Part shown: positions 7,719-17,864 of the stretch, one piece after another
Layout of the letters: each line of letters opens with the position of its first letter
How positions within the stretch are numbered: the stretch's first letter is position 1
From: Mycobacterium sp. DL99
Lineage (GTDB): Bacteria; Actinomycetota; Actinomycetes; Mycobacteriales; Mycobacteriaceae
Direction of reading: 5' to 3'
Assembly (NCBI RefSeq): GCF_004762045.1
Contig: NZ_SJOM01000007.1
Location: 1,561,969 to 1,625,968 of the forward strand
DNA length: 64,000 nt
The notes under the pieces: generated by a model
Database searches by the model: none
What the model saw: only the letters and a program-made list of their open reading frames with translations
What the model was told of the DNA's origin: nothing
Program-made: the position numbers and the translations under genes

Positions 7719-9023
7719 ATGATCGCCGTGGCCGCATCGAGGAACGCGGGAGGCCGGATGTCTGCCCGGGCACTGCCCGCGAAGGTGCGCGCTATCCATG
7801 ACCTGTTCATCGACGGCCAGGTGGACGCGGATTCCCTGGATTCCACCCCGGTGCGCCGCGTCATCATGGAGAGCTGGCAACGCAGCCTGGCCACTGGCGT
7901 CGACCCCGATCTGGGCACCCGGGCGGCCGCCGCGGCGGCCGCATTGACCGAATTGCGCAACACGCATCCGCTCGCGCCCACCCTGCCGCTGATCCGTCGC
8001 CTGCTGGTCGACGACGCCGTCGGTGCCGGGGTGGTGGTGGCGATCACTGCGGCCGACGGCACCCTGCTGTGGGTCGAGGGAGATCCGGGCGTACGCCGCA
8101 AGGCCGAGGCGATGAACTTCGTGCCCGGCTCGGACTGGAGCGAGCGGGCGGCCGGGACCAACGCGCCGGGCACCGCGCTGGCGCTGGACCGTGAACTGCA
8201 GATCCTCGGGTCCGAACACTTTTCCCGCACCGTGCACTCGTGGAGTTGCACCGCGGTGCCCGTCCACGACCCAGCGACCGGGGTGCTGCTGGGCGCCATC
8301 GACCTGACCGGCGGGTCCGCCGTGGCGACGCCGCAGACATTGGCGCTGGTCAGGGCCACCGCCGTCGCGGTCGAGAACCAGCTGGCCCTGCTGCGGCTGA
8401 CCGGGCCCGTCGCACCGTCCGCCCCCGAGGGGGCACGGTTGACGGTGCTGGGCGCCGACCGCCCGCGCTGGCAGGTGACCGACGCCGCGGGCCGGCCCGA
8501 ATCCAGCGGGCTGACCGGGCGGCACGCCGACATCCTGGTCCTGCTGATCCGGCACCCCGAGGGGCTCAGCGCCGATCACCTGGCCATGCTGCTCGACGAC
8601 AAGGACCTCGATGTGGTCACCGTGCGGGCCGAGGTGTCGCGGCTGCGGCGGGTCATCGGCAGCACCTACATCGAGTCGCGGCCGTACCGGCTGATGGCCC
8701 CGGTGGCCAGCGACATGGGCGACGTTTCCGACGCGCTGGAGGCCGGGAACGTCTCGGCCGCCCTGGACGCGTACACCGGGGCGCTGTTGCCGCAATCGGT
8801 CTCACCTGCCATCGCGCGGCTGCGCACCGAGCTGAGTGCCAGCCTGCGCGAAGCGGTGCTGGCCGGGGGCAGCCTGAGCCTGCTGCGGCGCTGGTTGGGG
8901 CTGCCCGACGGCCGTGACGACCGGCAGGGTTGGCGGGTGCTGCACGACCATCCCGAGGCCGACCCGCTGGCGCGGGCGCAGGCCCGCGGTCACCTGGCGG
9001 GAATCGACTCCGAACTGGCCTGA
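7719..9023 (+). CDS. GAF-domain transcriptional regulator with SARP-like output domain
   Basis: A 434-residue regulator. The N-terminal third resembles the sensor region of AcoR-type activators (RRVIMESWQRSLATGVDPDL) followed by a GAF domain at about residues 90-220 (WSERAAGTNAPGTALAL, SCTAVPVHDPATG). There is no AAA+ sigma-54 domain. Instead residues 260-310 form a winged helix (LTGRHADILVLLIRHPEGLS...VSRLRRVIGS) and residues 325-370 look like a BTAD-type helical repeat (AALDAYTGALLPQSVSPAIARLRTEL). It lies 116 bp upstream of aldB in the same direction and probably controls the aldehyde/ethanolamine genes. The GTG at 7728 has a better-spaced GGGAGAG than the ATG at 7719. Confidence 0.8.
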   Translation: MIAVAASRNAGGRMSARALPAKVRAIHDLFIDGQVDADSLDSTPVRRVIMESWQRSLATGVDPDLGTRAAAAAAALTELRNTHPLAPTLPLIRRLLVDDAVGAGVVVAITAADGTLLWVEGDPGVRRKAEAMNFVPGSDWSERAAGTNAPGTALALDRELQILGSEHFSRTVHSWSCTAVPVHDPATGVLLGAIDLTGGSAVATPQTLALVRATAVAVENQLALLRLTGPVAPSAPEGARLTVLGADRPRWQVTDAAGRPESSGLTGRHADILVLLIRHPEGLSADHLAMLLDDKDLDVVTVRAEVSRLRRVIGSTYIESRPYRLMAPVASDMGDVSDALEAGNVSAALDAYTGALLPQSVSPAIARLRTELSASLREAVLAGGSLSLLRRWLGLPDGRDDRQGWRVLHDHPEADPLARAQARGHLAGIDSELA

Positions 9024-9040
9024 TCCGGTCCACGGGCCGT

Positions 9041-9079
9041 GTGCAACGTTGCTTTTGATCAGTGCAACTGTGCTGCAAC
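9041..9079 (+). promoter_or_regulatory. Phased TGCAAC repeats upstream of aldB (putative operator)
   Basis: TGCAAC occurs at 9042-9047, 9063-9068 and 9074-9079, spaced 21 and 11 bp, i.e. about two and one helical turns. The first copy is part of the perfect palindrome GCAACGTTGC (9043-9052). This is the only obvious cis-element between the GAF regulator and aldB, so it is a likely binding array for that regulator. Confidence 0.5.
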
Positions 9080-9139
9080 CTACTGCTGACTACCTTTAGT
9101 GATGACCGACACATCTGGTGTCCGATGCAGGAGATTGCC

Positions 9140-10663
<1,524 letters not shown>

Positions 10664-10709
10664 GCCGTCAGGTCGACGGGTCAGGCCCGGAAAGGTCGTC
10701 ATGCTGCCG

Positions 10710-10745
10710 CGCTGGCAGCGCCGGTACGTGCCGGTGCTGCCAGCG
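10710..10745 (+). repeat. Intercistronic hairpin between aldB and adhP
   Basis: Two 15-nt arms (10710-10724 and 10731-10745) are complementary except for one G-U wobble, with a 6-nt loop. No T tract follows. It may be an attenuator or mRNA-stabilising stem that sets the aldB to adh ratio. Confidence 0.55.
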
Positions 10746-10811
10746 GATCGGATAACCGAATAACAACAAAAAACGGCTGCCAGCAACACCTTTCAACGAT
10801 GGGACCGACTC

Positions 10812-11873
10812 ATGACCCAGACTCTCGACGACAGCGTCGGCGCCAACAGTGCCGGCCGGATGCGCGCGGCGGTGGTCACCGAATTCGGTGCACCGCTGCA
10901 GGTTTCCGAGCTCGACCTGCCGACGCCCGGACCGGGTGAGGCATTGGTCAAGCTGGAGACCTCCGGCGTGTGTCACACCGACCTCCATGCCGCACACGGC
11001 GATTGGCCGGTGAAGCCGAGCCCGCCGTTCGTACCGGGCCACGAAGGCTACGGCACCGTGGTGGCGCTGGGGCCCGGCGTGGCCGACCTGAAGGTCGGCG
11101 ACAAGGTCGGCAACGCCTGGCTGTGGTCGGCCTGCGGCACCTGTGAGTACTGCCGCACCGGCTGGGAGACCCTGTGTGAGCAGCAGCGCAACGGCGGCTA
11201 CAGCGTCGACGGCAGCTTCGGCTCCTACATGTTGGTCAACGCCGCGTACGCCGCCCGGATCCCGGACGGCGCCGACCCGGTCGAGGTGGCGCCCGTCCTG
11301 TGTGCCGGGGTGACGGTCTACAAGGGCCTGAAGGTGACCGACACCCGGCCCGGCCAATGGGTGGCGATCTCAGGGGTCGGGGGACTGGGGCACGTCGCGG
11401 TGCAGTATGCCCGCGCGATGGGTCTGCGGGTAGTCGCGATCGACATCGACGACGCCAAGCTGGAACTGGCCGGTCGCCTCGGCGCGGAGGTGACGGTGAA
11501 CGCCCGGACGTCCGACGCCGTGGCCGAGGTGCAGAAGGCCACCGGCGGCGTGCACGGCGTGCTGGTGACGGCGGTGCATCCGCAGGCGTTCGGCCAAGCC
11601 ATCGGGCTGGCCCGCCGCGGTGGCACGATCGTGTTCGTCGGGCTGCCGCCGGGAGACTTCCCGGCACCGATCTTCGACATCGTGCTCAAGGGGCTGACGA
11701 TCCGCGGCTCGATCGTGGGTTCGCGGCAAGACATGGTGGAAGCCCTCGACTTCTACCACCGCGGCCTGATCCATCCGATCGTGGAGACGACGTCACTCGA
11801 TCAGATCAACGACGTATTCGACCGGATGGAACGTGGGCAGATCGACGGTCGGATCGTCATCGACTATCGGTAG
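10812..11873 (+). CDS. Zinc-dependent alcohol dehydrogenase (AdhP-like)
   Basis: A medium-chain NAD(P)-dependent alcohol dehydrogenase of 353 residues. Catalytic zinc ligands are visible in GVCHTDLHAAHGDW and PGHEGYGTV. The structural zinc lobe is CGTCEYCRTGWETLC. The nucleotide-binding glycines are in ISGVGGLGHVAVQYA, followed by VVAIDIDD with the NAD-type acidic residue. It lies downstream of aldB in the same direction, so it probably interconverts ethanol and acetaldehyde alongside AldB. Confidence 0.92.
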   Translation: MTQTLDDSVGANSAGRMRAAVVTEFGAPLQVSELDLPTPGPGEALVKLETSGVCHTDLHAAHGDWPVKPSPPFVPGHEGYGTVVALGPGVADLKVGDKVGNAWLWSACGTCEYCRTGWETLCEQQRNGGYSVDGSFGSYMLVNAAYAARIPDGADPVEVAPVLCAGVTVYKGLKVTDTRPGQWVAISGVGGLGHVAVQYARAMGLRVVAIDIDDAKLELAGRLGAEVTVNARTSDAVAEVQKATGGVHGVLVTAVHPQAFGQAIGLARRGGTIVFVGLPPGDFPAPIFDIVLKGLTIRGSIVGSRQDMVEALDFYHRGLIHPIVETTSLDQINDVFDRMERGQIDGRIVIDYR

Positions 11874-11943
11874 CCGATGACAGACGGACGATGGCGCGAG
11901 TGGCCGGACGGTCTCCTCGCGGCGTCGTCGTGTCGACCTGTTT

Positions 11944-11992
11944 GCCAATAGCATTGGCGGACAACGTGATTCGGTCCAGCTGTGACGCTGGA
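11944..11992 (+). promoter_or_regulatory. Two small dyads upstream of the ethanolamine permease
   Basis: GCCAAT-AGC-ATTGGC (11944-11958) and TCCAGC-TGTGAC-GCTGGA (11975-11992) are adjacent perfect 6-bp inverted repeats. They lie in the 244-bp gap between adhP and the eut genes. They are candidate operator sites; no other gene is visible in this gap. Confidence 0.4.
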
Positions 11993-12117
11993 CAAATTTC
12001 GTCCGCAGGGTGATACTTCTTACTCAAAGGTTGGTTTACAGACCTTTAACGCGATTGGCCCGGCACGGAAGGCCGGCGTCGCCGAAGATAAAAGCGTTGC
12101 AAATGAAGGAGTTTGAA

Positions 12118-13533
12118 ATGGCGGGTGTGGAAGAACACCTGGAGAGCGCTGACTACCTACAGAAACGTCAGCTCAAATCCGGAAGCGCGGGCTGGCTGCT
12201 GCTGGCCGGTCTGGGCGTCAGTTACGTGGTGTCGGGCGACTTTTCGGGCTGGAACTTCGGCCTCGAGCAGGGCGGCTTCGGCGGTCTGCTGATCGCCGTG
12301 GTGGTCATCGCCGCGATGTACTTCTGCATGGTGCTGGGTTTGGCCGAGCTGTCCTCGGCACTGCCCGCGGCCGGCGGCGGGTACACGTTCGCCCGTCGCG
12401 CGTTGGGCCCCTGGGGCGGTTTTGCCACCGGCACCGCGATCCTGATCGAGTACTCGATCGCGCCGGCCGCGATCGCCACCTTCATCGGCGGCTACGTCGA
12501 ATCCCTTGGTCTGTTCGGCATTCACAAGGGCTGGTGGGTCTACCTGGCGGCGTTCGTCATCTTCATCGGCATCCACCTCGCCGGCGTCGGTGAGGCGTTG
12601 CGGCTGATGTTCGTCATCACCGCGATCGCGCTGCTGGGCCTGGTCATCTTCGCCGTGAGCGCCATCGGGAGCTTCGACGTCGCCAACCTGACCAACATCG
12701 CCCCCGACGCCGCCGCGGCCGGTGCTTCGAGCTTCCTGCCGCACGGCTACCTGGGCATCTGGGCGGCGATCCCGTTCGCCATCTGGTTCTTCCTGGCCGT
12801 CGAGGGCGTCCCGCTGGCCGCTGAGGAGACCGCCAACCCGGAGCGCAACGTGCCGCGCGGAATCATCGCCGCGATGACGGTCCTGATCCTCACCTGCGTC
12901 ACGGTGCTGTTCCTGACCACGGGAGCCGGTGGCGCGGAAGCGATGTCGACTGTGGACGATCCGCTGGTGCAGGCCCTCGGCGGGACCGGTATGGCCGCCA
13001 AGGCGGTCAACTACATCGGCCTGTTCGGGCTGATCGCGAGCTTCTTCTCGATCATCTACGCCTACTCGCGGCAGACCTTCGCGCTGTCGCGGGCCGGTTA
13101 CCTGCCCACGAGGTTGTCGGTGACCAACAAGCGCAAGGCCCCGACGCTGGCGTTGATCGTCCCGGGTGTCGTCGCCTTCCTGCTGTCGCTGACCGGTCAC
13201 GGTGATCTGATCCTGAACATGGCGGTCTTCGGTGCGGCCCTGAGCTACGTGCTGATGATGATCAGCCACATCGTGCTGCGGGTGCGCGAGCCCAACATGC
13301 CGCGGCCGTACCGCACCCCGGGCGGGATCGTCACCACGGGCTTCGCCCTGGTCATCGCGGTCGTGGCACTGATCGCGACCTTCGTGGTCAGCCCGGTGGC
13401 CGCGGGTCTGTGCCTGGCTGTGTTCTGCGCGTTCATGCTCTACTTCGCGCTCTACAGCCGCCATCGTCTGGTGGCCAACTCGCCCGACGAGGAGTTCGCG
13501 ATGCTCGCAGAAGCGGAGAGTGCCCTGAAATGA
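12118..13533 (+). CDS. Ethanolamine permease (APC superfamily, Eat family)
   Basis: Imports ethanolamine across the cytoplasmic membrane. It has 471 residues with about 12 hydrophobic helices. The APC signature region is seen (VSYVVSGDFSGWNFGLEQGG early, ELSSALPAAGGGYTFARRALG, and VEGVPLAAEETANPERNVPRG in the middle). The last pattern and the linkage to eutBC are characteristic of ethanolamine permeases. The ATG at 12118 has AAGGAG 6 nt upstream; the open frame extends further but without a ribosome site. Its stop overlaps the eutB start (ATGA). Confidence 0.9.
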   Translation: MAGVEEHLESADYLQKRQLKSGSAGWLLLAGLGVSYVVSGDFSGWNFGLEQGGFGGLLIAVVVIAAMYFCMVLGLAELSSALPAAGGGYTFARRALGPWGGFATGTAILIEYSIAPAAIATFIGGYVESLGLFGIHKGWWVYLAAFVIFIGIHLAGVGEALRLMFVITAIALLGLVIFAVSAIGSFDVANLTNIAPDAAAAGASSFLPHGYLGIWAAIPFAIWFFLAVEGVPLAAEETANPERNVPRGIIAAMTVLILTCVTVLFLTTGAGGAEAMSTVDDPLVQALGGTGMAAKAVNYIGLFGLIASFFSIIYAYSRQTFALSRAGYLPTRLSVTNKRKAPTLALIVPGVVAFLLSLTGHGDLILNMAVFGAALSYVLMMISHIVLRVREPNMPRPYRTPGGIVTTGFALVIAVVALIATFVVSPVAAGLCLAVFCAFMLYFALYSRHRLVANSPDEEFAMLAEAESALK

Positions 13534-14945
13534 AGTACCACCAGCAGGTTTCGGGGGTGACCTACAGCTTCGACGGTCTGGTCGAGGTGATGGCCAAGGC
13601 CACCCCGCTGCGCTCCGGCGATCAGCTCGCCGGCTGCGCGGCCGAGCACGACGGTGAACGCGCCGCGGCCGCCTGGGTGCTCGCGGACCTGCCGCTGGAG
13701 GTTTTCCTCAACGAGGAACTGGTGCCCTACGACACCGACGAGGTCACCCGACTGATCATGGACAGCCATGACCGGCAAGCCTTTTCGGAGATCTCGCATC
13801 TGACCGTCGGCGGGCTCCGGGACTGGCTGATGGACACCGCGGCGCATGATCACAGCGCCGAGCGGCTGGCCGCCGTCGCACCGGGACTGACGCCGGAAAT
13901 GGTTGCGGCGGTCAGCAAGATCATGCGCAACCAGGATCTGATCGCGGTGTCGGCCGCCGCGGAGGTGACCGCGGCGTTCCGGACCACCGTCGGTGCGCGC
14001 GGCACCCTGGCCACCCGGCTGCAGCCCAACCACCCGACCGATGACCCCCGCGGGATCGCCGCGGCGGTGCTCGACGGGCTGCTGCTGGGCTGCGGTGATG
14101 CGGTGATCGGGATCAACCCGGCCACCGACTCGCCGCAGGCCACCGCGGATCTGCTGTATCTGCTCGATTCGATCCGCACGCGCTACGACATTCCCGCACA
14201 GTCCTGCGTGTTGTCCCATGTCACCACCACGATCGGGTTGGTCGAGGCCGGGGCGCCGGTGGACCTGATGTTCCAGTCCGTGGCGGGCACCGAGGGCGCC
14301 AACTCCGCATTCGGGGTGAACCTGCAGTTGCTCCGGGAGGGCAATGAGGCGGCGCGTAGCCTGCGCCGCGGAACCGTCGGCGACAACGTCATGTACCTCG
14401 AGACCGGGCAGGGCTCGGTGCTCAGTTCCGGCGCACATCTGGGTGTCGGCGGCAAGCCGGTGGATCAGCAGACGCTGGAGGCCCGTGCCTACGCGGTGGC
14501 CCGGGATCTGCAGCCGCTCCTGGTCAACACGGTTGTGGGGTTCATCGGGCCGGAGTACCTCTACGACGGCAAGCAGATCATCCGGGCGGGCCTGGAAGAT
14601 CACTTCTGCGGCAAGTTGCTCGGCCTGCCGATGGGTGTCGACGTCTGCTACACCAACCACGCTGAGGCCGACCAGAACGACATGGACAACCTGCTGACGT
14701 TGTTGGCCGCGGCCGGAGTGGCCTTCGTCATTACCGTGCCGGGCGCCGACGACGTGATGCTCGGCTACCAGAGCTTGTCGTTCCACGACGTGCTGACCAC
14801 CCGGCGCACCCTGGGGCTGCGGCCGGCCGCCGAGTTCGAGGCATGGCTGCGCAGCGTCGGGATGGTCGACGACTCCGGCAAGCTGACCCCGTTCGACCTG
14901 GAGCGTTCGGTGCTGCGGTCCCTGACTTCCGCGGAGACGTCATGA
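13530..14945 (+). CDS. eutB: Ethanolamine ammonia-lyase large subunit EutB
   Basis: The catalytic subunit of the adenosylcobalamin-dependent lyase that splits ethanolamine into acetaldehyde and ammonia. It has 471 residues, close to the usual 450-470. Family segments are clear: RLQPNHPTDDPRGIAAAVLDG, GDAVIGINPATDS, MFQSVAGTEGANSAFGV, YLETGQGSVLSSGAHLGVGG and GLPMGVDVCYTNHAEADQND. The ATG overlaps the permease stop and the gene overlaps eutC in the same way, so permease-eutB-eutC is one coupled operon. No eutA reactivase or shell gene is present nearby. Confidence 0.96.
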   Translation: MKYHQQVSGVTYSFDGLVEVMAKATPLRSGDQLAGCAAEHDGERAAAAWVLADLPLEVFLNEELVPYDTDEVTRLIMDSHDRQAFSEISHLTVGGLRDWLMDTAAHDHSAERLAAVAPGLTPEMVAAVSKIMRNQDLIAVSAAAEVTAAFRTTVGARGTLATRLQPNHPTDDPRGIAAAVLDGLLLGCGDAVIGINPATDSPQATADLLYLLDSIRTRYDIPAQSCVLSHVTTTIGLVEAGAPVDLMFQSVAGTEGANSAFGVNLQLLREGNEAARSLRRGTVGDNVMYLETGQGSVLSSGAHLGVGGKPVDQQTLEARAYAVARDLQPLLVNTVVGFIGPEYLYDGKQIIRAGLEDHFCGKLLGLPMGVDVCYTNHAEADQNDMDNLLTLLAAAGVAFVITVPGADDVMLGYQSLSFHDVLTTRRTLGLRPAAEFEAWLRSVGMVDDSGKLTPFDLERSVLRSLTSAETS

Positions 14946-15715
14946 GTCCCAATGAGATTGCGGTTCAAGAGTTCTGGGACGAGCTGCGCAAGACCACCCA
15001 AGCCAGGATCGGGCTGGGCCGGGCCGGCAACGCACTGCCGACGCGCCGGGTGCTCGAACTGGCCGCGGCGCATGCCGCGGCCCGTGATGCTGTGCACGTG
15101 CCGTTGGATGTCGACAAACTCTCCGGCGAGGTCCGGGCGGTGGGGATCGGTGAGCCGACCGTGGTGACCAGCAAAGCCACCTCACGCGACGAGTATCTGC
15201 GCCGGCCCGATCTGGGGCGGGAACCCGCCGAGAGCATGCAGGTGCCGGACACCCCGGCCGACATCGGCTTCGTCGTGGCCGACGGGTTGTCGCCGACCGC
15301 ACTGGATCGTCACGGTGCGACGCTGCTGGCGGCGTTGGTGGCCGAGCTACAGGATCGCTACACGCTGGCCCCGCCGGTGATCGCGACGCAGGCCCGCGTC
15401 GCCCTCGGTGACCACGTCGCGGCCCGGGCCCACATGCGGACGGTGCTCGTCATCATCGGGGAGCGGCCCGGTCTGAGTGTGGCCGACAGCCTCGGCATCT
15501 ACCTCACTCACCTGCCGATGCCTGGCCGTACCGACGCCGACCGCAACTGCATCTCCAACATCCACCCGCCCGACGGCCTGGGATATGCCGAAGCCGCACG
15601 GGTGGCAGCCGGATTGGTCGACGGTGCGCTGGCGCTGGGCCGCTCCGGCGTCGACCTGAAGGACACCTCACGGACCTCGGCGCTCGGCACCCCGGGCCTC
15701 GCCGAATTGACCTAG
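14942..15715 (+). CDS. eutC: Ethanolamine ammonia-lyase small subunit EutC
   Basis: The light subunit that completes the B12-binding lyase. It has 257 residues. Recognisable segments are WDELRKTTQARIGLGRAGNALPT at the N-terminus, FVVADGLSPTA, LVIIGERPGLSVADSLGIYLT, DRNCISNIHPPDGLGYAEAA and the C-terminal RSGVDLKDTS. The ATG at 14942 overlaps the eutB stop (ATGA). The N-terminus has no long targeting extension of the kind used for microcompartment encapsulation, which agrees with the lack of shell genes. Confidence 0.95.
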   Translation: MSPNEIAVQEFWDELRKTTQARIGLGRAGNALPTRRVLELAAAHAAARDAVHVPLDVDKLSGEVRAVGIGEPTVVTSKATSRDEYLRRPDLGREPAESMQVPDTPADIGFVVADGLSPTALDRHGATLLAALVAELQDRYTLAPPVIATQARVALGDHVAARAHMRTVLVIIGERPGLSVADSLGIYLTHLPMPGRTDADRNCISNIHPPDGLGYAEAARVAAGLVDGALALGRSGVDLKDTSRTSALGTPGLAELT

Positions 15716-15743
15716 TCGAACTCACCTGACAGGAACCCCCTTG

Positions 15744-17039
15744 ATGACCTCACGCGCACCACTGTCCCTCCTTGTCGCTGCCGTGACGGCGGCGCTGACC
15801 GTCGCCGGGTGCGGCTCCGGCACCGAGTCGGCGCAGTCGTCGGGCACGTCCGAGAAGGACCCGGCGACTCCCGCCGCCTCCTGTCGCACGCTGGCCGAGA
15901 ACCCCGGTTGGTACGGCGACAACCGGGACCGCATCGACGCGATGCTCGCGGATCTGGGGACCTGCGGGGCCAACGGCTCGGTGGCCGACGGTGCACCGCT
16001 CGCGCTGTTCGACTGGGACAACACGCTGGTCAAGAACGACATCGGCGACGCGACGTTCTTCTGGATGGTGCGCAACGGCAAGGTGCGGGCACCGGCAGGC
16101 GGTGACTGGTCGACCACCAGTGAATTTCTGACCCCGCAGGCCACCGCCGCGCTGTCCAAGGCGTGCGCCGCGGCCACACCGGGCCAGCCGATGCCGACCA
16201 ACACCGATCTCGGGTGCGCCGATGAACTGCTGTCGGTCTACACCGAGGCGAAGACACGGGCGGATGAGCCGGCGTTCGCCGGGTTCAACGCCCGCCGGTT
16301 CGAACCGGCGTATGCATGGAACGCGCAGATGCTGGCCGGCTGGTCGGAGTCCGAGCTGACCGGTTTCGCCGAAGCCGCGCGCAAGGAGAACCTGGATGCG
16401 CCCGAGGGCACCGAGCAGAAGGTGGGCAGCGGCGAGGAGACCGGCTGGGTGCGCTACTACCCGCAGATGCGGGATCTGGTGGAAACGTTGCGCGCCAACG
16501 GCTTCGACGTGCGAGTGATCTCGGCATCGCCGGAACAGGTGGTCCGGGTGTGGGCGGCCGACCTCGGTTTCACCCCCGACAAGGTGATGGGGGTGCGGAC
16601 CGAACTCGACGGCGGGGTGCTCACCTCGAAGATGGTGCCCTGCGGCGGCGAGACAGCCATCCCGTACATCGAGGGCAAGCGGTGCCGGGTCAATGAGGAC
16701 GTCTTCGGAGTCAAGGGGCCCGCCGCGTTCGAGCAGCTGGCCGAGCCCAAGCGCGCGGCGTTCGGTGCCGGGGACTCCGACACCGACGTCACGTTCCTCA
16801 CCGATGCCACCGCCCTGCGCCTGGTGCTCAACCGCAACAAGACCGAGTTGATGTGCTCGGCCTATGACAACGCCGACGGTCGCTGGTTGGTGAATCCGAT
16901 GTTCATCGATCCGAAGAAGAAACAGGGCGACGCGTACGAGTGCGCGACCGAGGGCTACATCGAGCCCAGCGGTAAGGAAGCCCCGCTGCACCGTCCGGAC
17001 GGAAGCGTGGTGCCCGACCAGCAGGACCGGGTGTCCTGA
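15744..17039 (+). CDS. HAD-superfamily phosphatase, predicted lipoprotein
   Basis: A 431-residue predicted lipoprotein phosphatase. The signal sequence ends in the lipobox VAGC (Cys23), so the mature protein would be anchored outside the membrane. HAD motifs follow: motif I FDWDNTLV (nucleophile and acid/base Asp), motif II VRVISASPEQ and motif IV FGAGDSDTDVTFL. The large insertion between I and II resembles the phosphoserine-phosphatase-like cap. The substrate is unknown. It follows eutC by 28 bp in the same direction and might be co-transcribed with it. A TTG (15741) precedes the ATG chosen. Confidence 0.85.
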   Translation: MTSRAPLSLLVAAVTAALTVAGCGSGTESAQSSGTSEKDPATPAASCRTLAENPGWYGDNRDRIDAMLADLGTCGANGSVADGAPLALFDWDNTLVKNDIGDATFFWMVRNGKVRAPAGGDWSTTSEFLTPQATAALSKACAAATPGQPMPTNTDLGCADELLSVYTEAKTRADEPAFAGFNARRFEPAYAWNAQMLAGWSESELTGFAEAARKENLDAPEGTEQKVGSGEETGWVRYYPQMRDLVETLRANGFDVRVISASPEQVVRVWAADLGFTPDKVMGVRTELDGGVLTSKMVPCGGETAIPYIEGKRCRVNEDVFGVKGPAAFEQLAEPKRAAFGAGDSDTDVTFLTDATALRLVLNRNKTELMCSAYDNADGRWLVNPMFIDPKKKQGDAYECATEGYIEPSGKEAPLHRPDGSVVPDQQDRVS

Positions 17040-17137
17040 CGCCGTGAGAATGCCGGCGTAAAGCTCGGAATTTCCCTCAGCAATTACACAGCCCGGTGAC
17101 GGGGTGCCCTACAGAATTCGGGCGTCACATATGTGCC

Positions 17138-17395
17138 ATGAGCGCAGATGAGGGGCAGCTGAAACTCAAGGGGCACAGCCGGATACAGGTAACAAGTCTG
17201 TTACTTGGCGTCGCCGCCATCTCGGCGATGGCGGCGTTCGCGTTCGGGCATCCCGAGGGATTGCCTGCGGGGCAGAGCACCCCGCTCGCCGGATCTGGTG
17301 ATGCGCCGACGAATACCGTGTTCACCCAGCCCGTGGTCGGCCCGATGAAACTCGGCAGCACGGTCACGGCGACCATCCCTCCGGTTGCGAAATAG
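17138..17395 (+). CDS. Small membrane-anchored or exported hypothetical protein
   Basis: An 85-residue protein with a basic N-terminus, one hydrophobic segment (VTSLLLGVAAISAMAAFAFG, about residues 18-37) and a Pro/Thr/Val-rich outside tail ending TATIPPVAK. I do not recognise a family. The ATG at 17138 is preferred over an upstream in-frame start at 17096 because the signal/anchor segment then lies at the expected distance. It lies 15 bp before the next exported protein, so the two may form a small operon. Confidence 0.6.
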   Translation: MSADEGQLKLKGHSRIQVTSLLLGVAAISAMAAFAFGHPEGLPAGQSTPLAGSGDAPTNTVFTQPVVGPMKLGSTVTATIPPVAK

Positions 17396-17410
17396 GTTGT
17401 GGTGGAACGT

Positions 17411-17824
17411 ATGTCAGCGCGCACTCGCGGAGTGGCGGTAGCCTTCGCGGCTCCGCTGGCGGCTCTCGCCATGAGCGGCGTCGCACACGCATCGTCGCCC
17501 GACGTCGTCGGCCAGAAGTACAGCGACGCATCGGGCGCTCTCAGCGGAGCCGGGTACTCACCGGTGGTGGAAACGACGGTCGGCGACCGCGAATCCTGGT
17601 CGGACTGCGTCGTCACCCGTCAACAGGACCGCACGGTGCAGCCGCCGCCCAACACCTCGGGCTCGGCGACCAAGCAGACGCTGGTGTCCCTCAACTGCGA
17701 CAAGACAGTGGCATCGGCCACCGGACCTGGTAGCTCCGCGGCCAGCCCGGAGGGCCGCGCGGCGATCCAGGCTGCCCAACAGCAGGCCGCGCAGGACCAG
17801 GCGCAGGCCGAGAAGAAGCACTAG
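17411..17824 (+). CDS. Secreted PASTA-like protein with Gln/Ala-rich tail
   Basis: A 137-residue exported protein. Residues 1-27 form a signal peptide ending AHA. A single domain of about 65 residues (SPDVVGQKYSDASGALSGAGY ... LVSLNCD) follows that looks like a PASTA fold and carries a Cys pair. The C-terminal tail is rich in Ala, Gln and Lys (IQAAQQQAAQDQAQAEKKH) and may be a coiled coil. The function is unknown; PASTA domains usually bind peptidoglycan fragments. GTG codons at 17399 and 17402 are alternative starts. A hairpin terminator follows. Confidence 0.72.
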   Translation: MSARTRGVAVAFAAPLAALAMSGVAHASSPDVVGQKYSDASGALSGAGYSPVVETTVGDRESWSDCVVTRQQDRTVQPPPNTSGSATKQTLVSLNCDKTVASATGPGSSAASPEGRAAIQAAQQQAAQDQAQAEKKH

Positions 17825-17839
17825 ACCGGCCTCGGTGAC

Positions 17840-17864
17840 GGCCGCCCCTCAGGGCAGGGCGGCC
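17840..17864. terminator. Bidirectional terminator between two convergent exported-protein genes
   Basis: GGCCGCCC (17840-17847) and GGGCGGCC (17857-17864) are perfect 8-bp arms with a 9-nt loop. The minus-strand gene's stop codon lies inside the loop (17849-17851), so the dyad serves both converging transcripts. Confidence 0.6.

Noticed and set aside
12157..13464. 435-codon minus-strand frame opposite the ethanolamine permease
   Set aside because: Extremely Asp/Arg/His/Gln-rich, the antisense signature of hydrophobic membrane codons.
17039..17059. Six-bp hairpin directly after the HAD lipoprotein gene
   Set aside because: Stem is short and no T tract follows; not enough to call a terminator.
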